Source of the DNA: JAYZDK01 sp964604165
GTDB lineage: Bacteria; Myxococcota_A; UBA796; CAJQPC01
Assembly: GCA_964604165.1 (NCBI GenBank)
Contig: CAZRYF010000006.1
Coordinates: 1 to 64,000, forward strand
Direction: 5' to 3'
DNA: 64,000 nucleotides
The position numbers and the translations under genes are program-made. Numbering within the stretch: position 1 is the stretch's first letter; every line of letters begins with the position of its first letter. Shown here piece after piece: positions 51,535 to 60,080 of this stretch. The notes beneath the pieces were generated by a model. That model worked only from the letters and a program-made list of their open reading frames with translations. It did not search any database and was not told the origin of the DNA.

Positions 51535-53165
51535 GGCGCGTTTCCAGAAATCGTGACGGTGCCGCCGATGTTGCCGACACCGATGGTGTCTCGCAGCGTG
51601 ACTGCATCCGATGTGGTGAGGGCAGTGTTGTCGATCACCCCAAAGTTTCCTCCGACCCGTGTGAGGCCGTGCAGCCCTGTCACGTCGTTTACGGAGATGT
51701 TGTCGGAGATCAGGAGCGACCCCCCCACGTCGGTCAGGGCTGCAAAGTCGTCCAGGTTGGTGATGGCCCCCAACTCGACAATGCTTAGACCTCCATTCAC
51801 CTCGGTGGCTGTGCCCAACTCGATGTAGGACAGGGCGGGGTTGGCGTTCAACTCCACGTTGCCACCCAGAAGGTCCAGATCCGGCAGCTGCAGCGTGGCG
51901 AGAGAGGCGTTGTTTTCTACGCGAAAGTTGCCGTGGATCTCCGTGAGACAGGAGAGGCCGGAAAGGCTCGTGAGGCTGGTCGAGTCGATGGTCAGGTTGC
52001 CGTAGATGCGGTCGTAGAGTTGGCAGAAGGCACCCATCTCTGCGGTGGTGGAGATGGCGAGATCACCGAGGTAGCCCCCTGCGGCGCTGCTGGAGAGGGC
52101 GTCTGTGCCATCGCAGTCCTGGTCTATTCCGTCTTCTGGTGTGTCCTCGGCCCCGGGGTGGATGCTTCCGTCGTCGTCGTCGCAGTCCGTGTTGTCAGCG
52201 ACGTGGTCGGTGGGGGCTGTGCAGGCGGCCTGGGGGGCGTTGGGATCGCCGTAGTCATCTTTGTCTGCATCGTGGAACCATGTGGGTGCATCCACGGCGC
52301 TGTCCTCGTCAACGACGCTGTCGCAGTTGTTGTCTCGGTTGTCGCAGAACTCCAAGGAAGCGGGGCTCACGGTGCTGTCGGCGTCGTTGCAATCGGAGTC
52401 GTTGGCCACGTAGCCGCTGGGGGCATCGCAGGCGGCCAGGGTTGTGTTCGGGTCGCCATAGCCATCGGCATCCAGATCCTGGAAAAAGACGCTGGTCACC
52501 AGCTCGTCCACGCCTCCGTCACAGTCGTTGTCAAGTTCATCGCAAATCTCCGTGGCGCTGGGAAACACCACGGGCTCCAGGTCGTTGCAGTCGTCGTTGT
52601 TGTCCACGTACCCGACGGGTGCGGTGCACTCGTTCACGAAGAACTGGCTCCCCCCAAATCCATCTCCATCGGCATCTGCGTACCAGGTGATGCCGCTTCC
52701 CACGTGGGAGTCGCTGTCGTCACAGTCGGTGCAGGCGGGCTCTCCATCTCCGTCGGCGTCAGCGTATCCCACGCTTCCATCGCAGTTGAAGTCCGTGTCG
52801 TTGGTGCAATCTGGTTCCTGGGCTCCCGGGTGAAAGGTCGGGTCCCGGTCGTTGCAGTCGAGCTCGTTGGCCACGTAGCCGTGGGGGATGTGGCAGGCGG
52901 CCTGGGGGTTCGCCGGGTCGCCGTACCCGTCTCCGTCTGCATCCCGGAACCAGATGAGGGCGTCTTCGGCCTGCTCCTCGTCGATCTGCCCGTCACAGTC
53001 GTTGTCGATTCCGTCGCACAACTCGGGGATGCCCGGGTTGATCTGGGTGTCGTGGTCGTCGCAGTCGGTCAGGGTCGTGAAGCCATCTTCGTCGGCATCG
53101 AGAGCGCCGTTTTTGCAGCCCAGGAAGAACAAGGGCAGCAGGAGAAAGGCAAACGAGGTGCGCAT
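51531..53165 (-). CDS. Lipoprotein with MopE-like repeats and receptor L-domain-like C-terminus
   Basis: The 544-residue product has a lipobox (LFFLGC). About six MopE-type units (for example PELCDGIDNDCDG, TEICDELDNDCDG and LEFCDNRDNNCD) occupy residues 25-340. The last 180 residues (GNLTIDSTSLTSLSGLSCLTEIHGNFRV..., here shortened) are a beta-helix of the receptor L-domain type with repeated LxxL-GN-x-I patterns. Together this suggests a surface recognition or adhesion protein. ATG 53165 has CTGGAGTTCTCC upstream. Longer readings are antisense to the next gene. Confidence 0.85.
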   Translation of the reverse strand: MRTSFAFLLLPLFFLGCKNGALDADEDGFTTLTDCDDHDTQINPGIPELCDGIDNDCDGQIDEEQAEDALIWFRDADGDGYGDPANPQAACHIPHGYVANELDCNDRDPTFHPGAQEPDCTNDTDFNCDGSVGYADADGDGEPACTDCDDSDSHVGSGITWYADADGDGFGGSQFFVNECTAPVGYVDNNDDCNDLEPVVFPSATEICDELDNDCDGGVDELVTSVFFQDLDADGYGDPNTTLAACDAPSGYVANDSDCNDADSTVSPASLEFCDNRDNNCDSVVDEDSAVDAPTWFHDADKDDYGDPNAPQAACTAPTDHVADNTDCDDDDGSIHPGAEDTPEDGIDQDCDGTDALSSSAAGGYLGDLAISTTAEMGAFCQLYDRIYGNLTIDSTSLTSLSGLSCLTEIHGNFRVENNASLATLQLPDLDLLGGNVELNANPALSYIELGTATEVNGGLSIVELGAITNLDDFAALTDVGGSLLISDNISVNDVTGLHGLTRVGGNFGVIDNTALTTSDAVTLRDTIGVGNIGGTVTISGNAP

Positions 53166-53226
53166 GGAGAACTCCAGGACGGACAGCTTATCTCCGAGAT
53201 GGGGGGCAAGGCGATAAGGAAGCACC

Positions 53227-53739
53227 ATGGAAGCGACGCTTGTTGGATTCATGGCAGCACTTGCCATTGCCGGGGCGGCCCTTGGCGCCTTGTGGGCGGA
53301 GCGGGTGTGGGGCCGGCCGGATGGGCACAGCGCGTGGGTTCCCACGAGTAATTCGACGGGGTCGAGCCGCGTTCTGTGGACCATAGGGCCGGATCTGCCC
53401 ACCCTGGAGGAGCGCGTTTGCAGTCTTCAAAGCGAGGCGCAGGTCTTGTTTCTTCCTGCGGGTGACTGGGCTCCTGAAGGGGTGCGGCGCATGGAGGAGG
53501 CCCGTCCGTCAGTGGAGGCTGTTCTGGACGCAGCTGCTGCGTTGTCACTCTTTGGTCCGGTGCGTGTGGTGGTGGAGGGCGCGGATGCCCTGGAGGCTCC
53601 CGAAAAGAAGGAATCCAGTTCAGCGGTGTTGGCGGCGCTGTTGGCGCGTGCCACCACGGGGGTTGCGGTTGTGTTGCGCGAAGGAGATGTGCCGCCGGAA
53701 GGTCCCTGGAGCGGTGATCCCACTGCCATTCGCCGGTGA
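53227..53739 (+). CDS. Membrane-anchored protein of unknown function
   Basis: The 170-residue product has one N-terminal membrane helix (about residues 5-24, LVGFMAALAIAGAALGALWA). The rest contains alternating hydrophobic strands and helices (for example EAQVLFLPAGDW, GPVRVVVEGADAL and TGVAVVLREGDV). This looks like a small Rossmann-type fold but without a recognisable motif. AAGGAAGCACC precedes ATG 53227. No family is recognised. Confidence 0.6.
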   Translation: MEATLVGFMAALAIAGAALGALWAERVWGRPDGHSAWVPTSNSTGSSRVLWTIGPDLPTLEERVCSLQSEAQVLFLPAGDWAPEGVRRMEEARPSVEAVLDAAAALSLFGPVRVVVEGADALEAPEKKESSSAVLAALLARATTGVAVVLREGDVPPEGPWSGDPTAIRR

Positions 53740-53758
53740 TCCCGGCTCCTGACGGGCG

Positions 53759-54100
53759 CTACTTGTTGATCAAGTCGTCGAGCTGCTGGCCGTAGTTGCC
53801 GCTCAACATCATCTCGATGGCAGACACGTCGGCTTCGATGCTGGCCTGGAATTGGGGAATCTCAGTGCCCGAAAGGTTGGTGGTCGCACCACGGGCGTTG
53901 TAGAGCGTGTCCAGGGCACCGGTGCTCTTGGAACCCTCCAGCGCAGCGCTGGACAGGGACACGGTAAAGGCCGGATTGGCCTGGGCTTCTTCTGTCTTGG
54001 CTTCACTCTTCGACGCCGATCCCGCGGCGTTGACCGAGGACTGCGAAACAGAGGAGAGGCCGGCCAGGAGAGAGCCGGCGGAATCGAGCGTCATGCTCAT
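53759..54100 (-). CDS. Small protein of unknown function
   Basis: The 113-residue product is rich in Ser, Ala and Thr and has no membrane segment or Cys. It begins MSMTLDSAGSLLAGLSSVSQSS and ends AIEMMLSGNYGQQLDDLINK. The pattern is that of a secreted or appendage-associated protein, but I recognise no family. ATG 54100 is preceded at 7 bases by TAGTCT and, 18 bases further, by TTGAAC. The strong promoter supports the gene. Confidence 0.6.
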   Translation of the reverse strand: MSMTLDSAGSLLAGLSSVSQSSVNAAGSASKSEAKTEEAQANPAFTVSLSSAALEGSKSTGALDTLYNARGATTNLSGTEIPQFQASIEADVSAIEMMLSGNYGQQLDDLINK

Positions 54101-54107
54101 GAAACAG

Positions 54108-54137
54108 AGACTACCGGAGCCAAAGTGGCTAGTTCAA
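54108..54137 (-). promoter_or_regulatory. Sigma70-like promoter, leaderless-type
   Basis: On the minus strand TTGAAC (54132-54137) is 18 bases from TAGTCT (54108-54113). TAGTCT ends 7 bases before ATG 54100. This is the best -35/-10 pair in the window for the leaderless type. Confidence 0.6.
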
Positions 54138-54208
54138 TGGTTTTTGGGGGTTCGTGACAACTCGTGACAACATACCCGCGGCCTCGATTGCTGGATACCT
54201 GATTCTTC

Positions 54209-55873
54209 ATGATGGGTGCAAGGTGCCTTGTGGTGGGCCTGGATGGGGCCACGTTCGACGTGTTGGAGCCCCTCTTTGCACAGGGCCGCTGTCCCGTGCT
54301 TCACCGCCTTTGCCGGGAAGGATCGCGAAGTCGTCTCAACAGCACGACCCCTCCCATGACTCTTCCGAGTTGGTCCTCTTTCCTGACCGGCTGCAACCCC
54401 GGTCGCCATGGAATCTTTGACTTTACGCGGCGAATTCCTGGGACCTACCGCCATGAGTTGACCAACGCAACCCACCGGAAGGTGCCCACAGTGCACCGGG
54501 TGTTGTCGGACCGCGGACACCGGTGCGCCTCCATCGCCATGCCCACGACCTACCCACCGGATCCTATCGATGGCGTGGTGATCAGCGGGTTTGACTCTCC
54601 TGTGGCCACCTCCATTGATGGGCGTTTCTGTCACCCTCCCTCTCTCTACCAGGAGCTGAAGGAGCGTTTCGGGGGCATGGCTTTCGCTGACTTTCAGGAG
54701 ATTCGCATCGGGCCAGGGTGGCATAAAGCCGCGCTCTCGGCCCTGCTGGAGGAGGTAAGGCGCAAGGAGGCCATCGCCACCTGGCTCTTGGACCAGGAGC
54801 GATGGGAGTGGTTCACGCTGATCTTTGGGGAGTCGGACACGGTCAGTCACCACTTTTGGATGTTTCGAGACCCAGAAGGGCCCCGTTTCTCTGATGTTCC
54901 CGCGTTTCGAGACGCGATTGACCAGGTGTATGAGGCGCTGGATGCGGCCTTGGGGCGGCTCCTGGAACGTGCAGGGGCGGACCTTGTGTGCGTGGCTTCC
55001 GACCATGGCTTTGGAGGTTCCGGGGATATCGCTCTGTACCTCAACCGCTACCTTGCCCAGACCGGGTGGTTGGCCTTCGCAGAGGAGGGCCCGGGGTGGA
55101 GGCGTCGTGCGGTGGATCGGGCACGCACGCTTGCGCTTCGGCACCTGCCGGCCGGTCTGCAGCAGTCCCTTGTGCGAGCGGTGCCTGGAGACTGGCTGGG
55201 AGCGGTGGAGAGTCTGTCCCGTTGGGGGAACATCGACTTTTCTCGCACCCGAGCCTTTTCGGACGAGATGAACTATGGCGCTACCTTGCACTTGAACCTC
55301 GCGGGAAGAGACCCAGAAGGGCAGGTGGTGAATGTGGACGAGGCTGTGGCGGGTCTCAAGGAGGACCTGCTGGCTTGGAGGGTGGAAGGTCAGCCGGTGG
55401 TGCGGCGGATTCATCGACGGGAGGAGATTTACGAGGGGACGTGCGTGGATCGGTCGCCGGACCTGGTGCTGGAACTACACCTGGTGGAAGGACATACCTT
55501 TACGGTCTTGCCCTCGAACGGTCCGGGTCCAGCCTGGCGGCGGCTCTCCTCTGAAGAGTGCGTGGGAGGCAAGGGGGCAGGCACAAATGGATCCCATCGG
55601 CAGCATGGCGTTCTGGTGCTTCACGGAGAAGGAGTGAGGGCCGGGACGGACGTAGAGGCCGACATGGCCGACTGTGTGCCCACCTTGCTGGCCTTGTTGG
55701 GTCATGCCATTCCGGACCATTGTGATGGTCGGGTGATTCGGGAGGCCTTGGAAGGGGTGCGTCCCACATGGACTGAGGGGGTGGCTGCTCCGGGGGAAGT
55801 CGCGGACATTTCCTTGAAGGGATGGGAGTCCCGGGAGATCGCTCAACGCTTGGAAAGGCTCGGCTACCTATGA
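54209..55873 (+). CDS. Alkaline phosphatase superfamily phosphodiesterase/phosphatase-like protein
   Basis: The 554-residue product is of the type I phosphodiesterase/nucleotide pyrophosphatase kind. VVGLDGATFDVLEPL near residue 8 supplies a metal Asp, and PPMTLPSWSSFLTGCNPGRHG near residue 48 the nucleophile Thr or Ser. FGESDTVSHHFW near residue 210 and VASDHGFGGSG near residue 262 supply metal-binding Asp and His. No signal peptide is present. It overlaps the glycosyltransferase gene as ATGA and probably works with it in a cell-surface or lipid-linked sugar pathway. The substrate is unknown. Confidence 0.88.
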   Translation: MMGARCLVVGLDGATFDVLEPLFAQGRCPVLHRLCREGSRSRLNSTTPPMTLPSWSSFLTGCNPGRHGIFDFTRRIPGTYRHELTNATHRKVPTVHRVLSDRGHRCASIAMPTTYPPDPIDGVVISGFDSPVATSIDGRFCHPPSLYQELKERFGGMAFADFQEIRIGPGWHKAALSALLEEVRRKEAIATWLLDQERWEWFTLIFGESDTVSHHFWMFRDPEGPRFSDVPAFRDAIDQVYEALDAALGRLLERAGADLVCVASDHGFGGSGDIALYLNRYLAQTGWLAFAEEGPGWRRRAVDRARTLALRHLPAGLQQSLVRAVPGDWLGAVESLSRWGNIDFSRTRAFSDEMNYGATLHLNLAGRDPEGQVVNVDEAVAGLKEDLLAWRVEGQPVVRRIHRREEIYEGTCVDRSPDLVLELHLVEGHTFTVLPSNGPGPAWRRLSSEECVGGKGAGTNGSHRQHGVLVLHGEGVRAGTDVEADMADCVPTLLALLGHAIPDHCDGRVIREALEGVRPTWTEGVAAPGEVADISLKGWESREIAQRLERLGYL

Positions 55874-57027
55874 GCAGCTCCTGTCTCAAGATTGTGCAGG
55901 CGGCTGCCTTTCCCTTTCCTTCCCTCCAGGGATCACAGGTCTATGTCCGGGGAATGTCCCGGGCTTTGGGGCGGCGTGGACACGATGTGGTCGTAGCTTG
56001 CTACGGGCATGGCGATTTAGGGGAGCGGGTGGAGGACGCCGAGTTTCGGGTGGTCCGGACACCGCGTGTGCCGGGCTACCGGCGTCTGAGGGCTGGGCCT
56101 GACTGGGTCAAGCCCTGGCTCGACCTCGCGCTGGTGGGCGTGCTGGCTCGCCTCATGCGGGATGCGCACCTGGTGCATGCACACAACTACGAGGCGCCCC
56201 TGGCTGCCTACCTGGCCCGGGCGGCTTCCCCTTGTCCAATTGTCTACAACAACCACAACACCCTTGGGGAGGAGCTTCCTCAGTACTTTGAGGGCGTTGG
56301 ACTACAGCGTGCCGCCGGGTGGGCGGGGCGGGTGCTTGATCGCCAGATTCCCCGTAGGGCGGATGCTGCCATTGCCATCAGTGAGAAGGCAGCGCCGGCA
56401 CTGGAAGAGCTTGGGTGCAAGCGAGTGCACTACGTGCCTCCCGGCGTGGACCCGGAGGATCTGGAGGGAGGACGACGTGGGGCCACCCGGGTGCAGTGGG
56501 GCTTGGAGGGACGGCCCTGGGTGGTGTATGCAGGGAACCCGGATGCCTACCAGGATCTCTCCCTGCTCATGTCGGCCATGGAGCGGGTGGACCATGCGGG
56601 GCTGCTCATGGTGTCGGCATCGGACCTTGGGACTTGGAAAGCAGCTTGTCGGCTGCCGCCGGAACGAAGACGGTTTGTGCAGGCGGGGAGTTGGGCTGCG
56701 ACGCGGGACCTGCTGGCGGCGGCGGATGTAGCGGCCTTGCCCAGGACCCAGTGCACGGGGTTTCCAATCAAGCTGCTCAACACTCTTGGAATGGGGCTTC
56801 CCACCGTTTGTTCCTCGGGGTCCTGGCAGAGGTTTCCGGGCGCGGTGGCCGTAGAGAATGGAGATGTGGGTGGTTTCGCGCGCGAGTTGACCTCTTTGTG
56901 CCAGGAGAACGAGCGCCGCTCAGTCTTGGGTGTCAAGGCCAGGGAGCACATTCGACGTGAATGCAGTTGGGATGCCCGTGCGCGGGAGTTGGAGGGGGTC
57001 TACGAGTCGGTGCTGTCCGGGGCTTGA
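55870..57027 (+). CDS. Group 1 (GT4) glycosyltransferase
   Basis: The 385-residue product has two Rossmann lobes. FPFPSLQGSQVYVRGMSRAL near residue 14 is the GT4 Gly-rich acceptor loop, HAHNYEAPLAAYL near residue 100 follows, and YVPPGVDPEDL near residue 200 starts the donor lobe. AADVAALPRTQCTGFPIKLLNTLGMG near residue 285 is the donor-binding E-x7-E region, in which the first Glu is replaced (TGFPIKLLN). It likely moves a sugar from a nucleotide donor. ATG 55870 overlaps the previous stop. Confidence 0.9.
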   Translation: MSSSCLKIVQAAAFPFPSLQGSQVYVRGMSRALGRRGHDVVVACYGHGDLGERVEDAEFRVVRTPRVPGYRRLRAGPDWVKPWLDLALVGVLARLMRDAHLVHAHNYEAPLAAYLARAASPCPIVYNNHNTLGEELPQYFEGVGLQRAAGWAGRVLDRQIPRRADAAIAISEKAAPALEELGCKRVHYVPPGVDPEDLEGGRRGATRVQWGLEGRPWVVYAGNPDAYQDLSLLMSAMERVDHAGLLMVSASDLGTWKAACRLPPERRRFVQAGSWAATRDLLAAADVAALPRTQCTGFPIKLLNTLGMGLPTVCSSGSWQRFPGAVAVENGDVGGFARELTSLCQENERRSVLGVKAREHIRRECSWDARARELEGVYESVLSGA

Positions 57028-57041
57028 CCTCTGGCAAACTC

Positions 57042-57070
57042 TTGACACGTCGATAGCAACGCGCGATGTT
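57042..57070 (+). promoter_or_regulatory. Putative sigma70 promoter
   Basis: A perfect TTGACA (57042-57047) stands 17 bases before GATGTT (57065-57070). It would give a leader of about 60 bases before ATG 57139. Confidence 0.4.
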
Positions 57071-57138
57071 CCAGGGACCTGCTGTGCTTGGCTGCACCTC
57101 TATTTCGCGCCGGCCTGAACCTCTTCGAGACAGACTAC

Positions 57139-58173
57139 ATGCCCCGATCCCGCCCTGCCCATTCTCCACCCTTTCTTCTCTACGGCTTTCTGGTCGTCTC
57201 CCTGACGGTGAATCTCTACATGGTTCTGGAGCAGGAAGGTGAAGGAAGCCAGACCAGCCACCCCGTCTCGGAAGAGGCTGTCCCGGCGGGTCATTTGGCT
57301 CCGGTGACAGTGGATTCCACTGTGCCTGTGGCCGAGCCGCTCCAGGCGGTGGACGTGGGGGAAGAGAAACCCGCCGGGCCGGTGGTAGAGCGGTGGCACC
57401 ACGTGGATGCGCCGGTGAAGCACTCCTTGGCTCGCACCTTCCAGAAGGCCGTGCCCGAGCGGGGCGATGCTTTGGCGGCGGTGTACTCGCGGATGTTTAT
57501 GTGGGACCTCAACCTGCGGCGGGATGTGCAGCAAGGGGATCGGGTCCTTGCCGTTTTCACCGACGACTCTGCGGAAGAGCCCGATGTCCCCGTGGCCTGG
57601 TACGAGAGCCAGAAGTTGGGCCTCACCCTGAAGTCGTACCGGTTCCAAGCGCCCGGAGATGAGTGGCCCAGCTACTGGGATGCGGAGGGCCAGGAGGTGG
57701 CCCATCGGCTCGTGGGCGGGCCCCTGGAGAGCTACGAGCAGGTCACGTCCTTGCTGAAGGATCGGCCGCGCCACCAGGGAATGGACTTCACCGCCCCCAC
57801 GGGGACTCCGCTCGTGTCCCCCAAGGCGGGAACTGTGACCCGAGTGAACTGGAATACTGGGGCCAACGGAGTGTGTGTGGAGGTGAGGTATCCGGACGGG
57901 ACCCTGGCCAAGTTCCTGCACCTGGACCAGGTGAAGGTCAGGGCCAACCAGCACGTGACAGCGGGTCAGCTGTTGGCGACGACCGGGAACACGGGCCGAT
58001 CCACAGCGCCCCACCTCCATTACCAATTGGGCCGCGGATCCAAGACCATTGACCCGGTCGACTACCACGGCACCATCCGCCGGCAGCTACCTGCCTCGGC
58101 CATGTCCGCCTTCCAGGCAGCCGTGCGTGAGTATGACGCCCTGCTTCTCGGGGAGACCGTCGCCCAGAACTAA
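57139..58173 (+). CDS. M23 family metallopeptidase, membrane-anchored
   Basis: The 344-residue product has one N-terminal membrane helix (about residues 10-28, FLLYGFLVVSLTVNLYMVL). Residues 75-195 include an OapA/LysM-like section (LNLRRDVQQGDRVLAVF). The C-terminal peptidase M23 domain has HQGMDFTAPTGTPLVSP with the HxxxD ligand pair near residue 214 and APHLHYQLG with HxH near residue 292. Such enzymes cleave peptidoglycan cross-links. No SD is clear at ATG 57139. It follows the GT4 gene by 111 bases. Confidence 0.9.
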   Translation: MPRSRPAHSPPFLLYGFLVVSLTVNLYMVLEQEGEGSQTSHPVSEEAVPAGHLAPVTVDSTVPVAEPLQAVDVGEEKPAGPVVERWHHVDAPVKHSLARTFQKAVPERGDALAAVYSRMFMWDLNLRRDVQQGDRVLAVFTDDSAEEPDVPVAWYESQKLGLTLKSYRFQAPGDEWPSYWDAEGQEVAHRLVGGPLESYEQVTSLLKDRPRHQGMDFTAPTGTPLVSPKAGTVTRVNWNTGANGVCVEVRYPDGTLAKFLHLDQVKVRANQHVTAGQLLATTGNTGRSTAPHLHYQLGRGSKTIDPVDYHGTIRRQLPASAMSAFQAAVREYDALLLGETVAQN

Positions 58174-58240
58174 CCCGGGTATTTCACCAGGCTTCGTTGC
58201 GAGGGACCGTAGGGTAGAACGGCTGGTGAAATATCCGGGG
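58174..58240 (+). repeat. REP-like hairpin element
   Basis: Arms CCCGGGTATTTCACCAG (58174-58190) and CTGGTGAAATATCCGGGG (58223-58240) pair almost fully around a 32-base loop. The left arm and first loop bases recur at 54-84. It lies right after the M23 stop at 58173. Confidence 0.7.
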
Positions 58241-58331
58241 TAGTGACCGACTCCCCCCCCGGGATGGCGCATGCCCCCGGCGCGGTCGGGTCGAGCGCGG
58301 ATCGCAGCTGGGTCCTGGAGTGGCCTCTGGG

Positions 58332-60056
58332 CTACCGACGTCGCACAACCGCCAACCCCAGACAACCCCACACCATCAGCCACCCCACCGGCACGCCTCC
58401 GGTCTGGGAGCAGCCGCCGCAGCCCGAGGAAGAGCCGCCGCAGCCCTCAGATCCACAGCCAGACTCGTCGCCGCCGCTGCAACCAAGCAGCGTGTCCAGG
58501 TCGATTTCCGGGCCGCTTCCTCCATCGCACCCCAGGCTCCCCCCGCTACAGCCAGGCGACTCCATGGGCTGCACGCCCGCCACATCCACCCGTGCGAATC
58601 CCGCCTGCCACTGGTCGTCGTCCGAGGGAATCCAGAACAGGCTCTCCAGGCGGGCCCCAAACAGGCTAGGCAGTGCCATCTCAGGAAGAATCCCTTCGGG
58701 CAACAAGGCTCTCTCCAGCAGGTTGTTGAGCAACAACGAGAGCCCGTCAGAGAATCCGCTCTCCAGGAGCTCGTTCCAGCTCTCCTCGAAGGGAATGCCT
58801 CCTTCCTCCCAGACAATCTCGGGCGCCAATGCATCCGCGGTCAAGCCCGGATCCAGGCCAATTTCCATGTCCGCCGTCAGCTCGAACATGCGGGCAATCC
58901 GCTCGTTCAGGTTGGCAAAGATCTCCACGCGCAAGGCGGGAATGGCGAGCACCAGCGGGGCTCCGTCTTCTTGAAAACGAAAATAGGGTGGAACTTCCGG
59001 CGCAAAATCAAGCCAGGCCGTTTGCCTGGAGGGGAACAGGTCCGCGAATTCCCCCGACAAGAATGTGGCGAACAACTCGGTGGTGGTGGGCACCCCCTCA
59101 AACTCGTTCATCTGGTAGCAGAGCCCGCCGGACGCCCAGAGGACCCAAAGAAGGTGGTCGAGAAAGTCCCGGTTCAAAAACAGGCCAAAGTCGTATGGCA
59201 GGCTCGTGTCCCAGGCGGTGTCATTGAAAGTGGGCCACTCCGCATCCACAAAATCTGAGCCTGCCCCGGAGATCACGCACGGGGACAGGCTGGAGGGTGT
59301 CACGCTGGCCCCCATGCCGATCAAGAGCCCTGCCGCGTCCAACTCGAACCGGGTGGAGAACAGGTTCAGGACCACGGACGCATCTCCCACGGAGAACTCC
59401 GTCTCAACGTCCAGCGACGAGAACGCATCTGTCAGGGCCTCCTCAATCGTCGTTCCCAGGTCCTCCAGTTCCGGTTCAATGAGCTCCATGAGGATGTTCG
59501 TCAGGGCCATCGCGTCCTGGTTGAGCAGGGTGCCGATTGCATCTCCCAGCAGGCAACCGCCCAGGGGATTTCCCATGGGAGAGATCGAAAGGGACACCGC
59601 GTCCACGGAGGACTCGATGACGCCGTCCACCGTTCCCATGGCGATTCCCACGTGAGCTTCCGCTGCGGTGACGGGCAGCTCCACCGTGCAGACCTCGTCC
59701 AGGTCGCTCAGGAAGGAGCAATCTCCGGCGACGTGCAAGCTGGAAGCCGTGGAGGACAGGGACAGGGTCAGCCACAGGTCCAGGCGACCGTCGCTGGGCT
59801 CCAGTGCCACGTTCTGCACCCCAATTTGCAGGTCCATCTGGTCCAGGGTGTAGGCCAGGGGCGTTGCGTCCCCATCGCTGCATTGCGTCGATTCGGACAG
59901 ATCCGAGATGGGAATGCGCTCGGGCATTGCCCGCTCCACCACGTTCCCAAGGTGCTGGAGTCCATCGTCCCCCATGTGAATCGCCAGTGCCCGCGCCATG
60001 GGCTGCCCCGGGGGGAGCTCCCCAGCGAGGGCAGCGGACAGGAGTAGTGAGAGCAT
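58332..60056 (-). CDS. MYXO-CTERM surface protein of unknown fold
   Basis: The 574-residue product has a signal peptide (MLSLLLSAALAGELPPG), a long beta-rich middle, and a C-terminal anchor: a Gly/Ser/Cys-rich stretch (GCGGSSSGCGGCSQTGG), a hydrophobic run (VPVGWLMVWGCLGLAVV) and RRR. This is the MYXO-CTERM pattern, expected to be processed by a myxosortase. The middle has TLDQMDLQIGVQNVALEPSDG and long hydrophobic strands that may form a lipid-binding fold, but this is unproven. ATG 60056 is 7 bases after TATTCT, with no Shine-Dalgarno sequence. It is one of the strongest clues to the phylum. Confidence 0.85.
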   Translation of the reverse strand: MLSLLLSAALAGELPPGQPMARALAIHMGDDGLQHLGNVVERAMPERIPISDLSESTQCSDGDATPLAYTLDQMDLQIGVQNVALEPSDGRLDLWLTLSLSSTASSLHVAGDCSFLSDLDEVCTVELPVTAAEAHVGIAMGTVDGVIESSVDAVSLSISPMGNPLGGCLLGDAIGTLLNQDAMALTNILMELIEPELEDLGTTIEEALTDAFSSLDVETEFSVGDASVVLNLFSTRFELDAAGLLIGMGASVTPSSLSPCVISGAGSDFVDAEWPTFNDTAWDTSLPYDFGLFLNRDFLDHLLWVLWASGGLCYQMNEFEGVPTTTELFATFLSGEFADLFPSRQTAWLDFAPEVPPYFRFQEDGAPLVLAIPALRVEIFANLNERIARMFELTADMEIGLDPGLTADALAPEIVWEEGGIPFEESWNELLESGFSDGLSLLLNNLLERALLPEGILPEMALPSLFGARLESLFWIPSDDDQWQAGFARVDVAGVQPMESPGCSGGSLGCDGGSGPEIDLDTLLGCSGGDESGCGSEGCGGSSSGCGGCSQTGGVPVGWLMVWGCLGLAVVRRR

Positions 60057-60063
60057 GCGCAAG

Positions 60064-60069
60064 AGAATA
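60064..60069 (-). promoter_or_regulatory. TANNNT -10 element, leaderless-type
   Basis: TATTCT ends 7 bases before ATG 60056 on the minus strand. No Shine-Dalgarno sequence and no good -35 were seen. Confidence 0.4.
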
Positions 60070-60080
60070 CCCAGTGCGCG

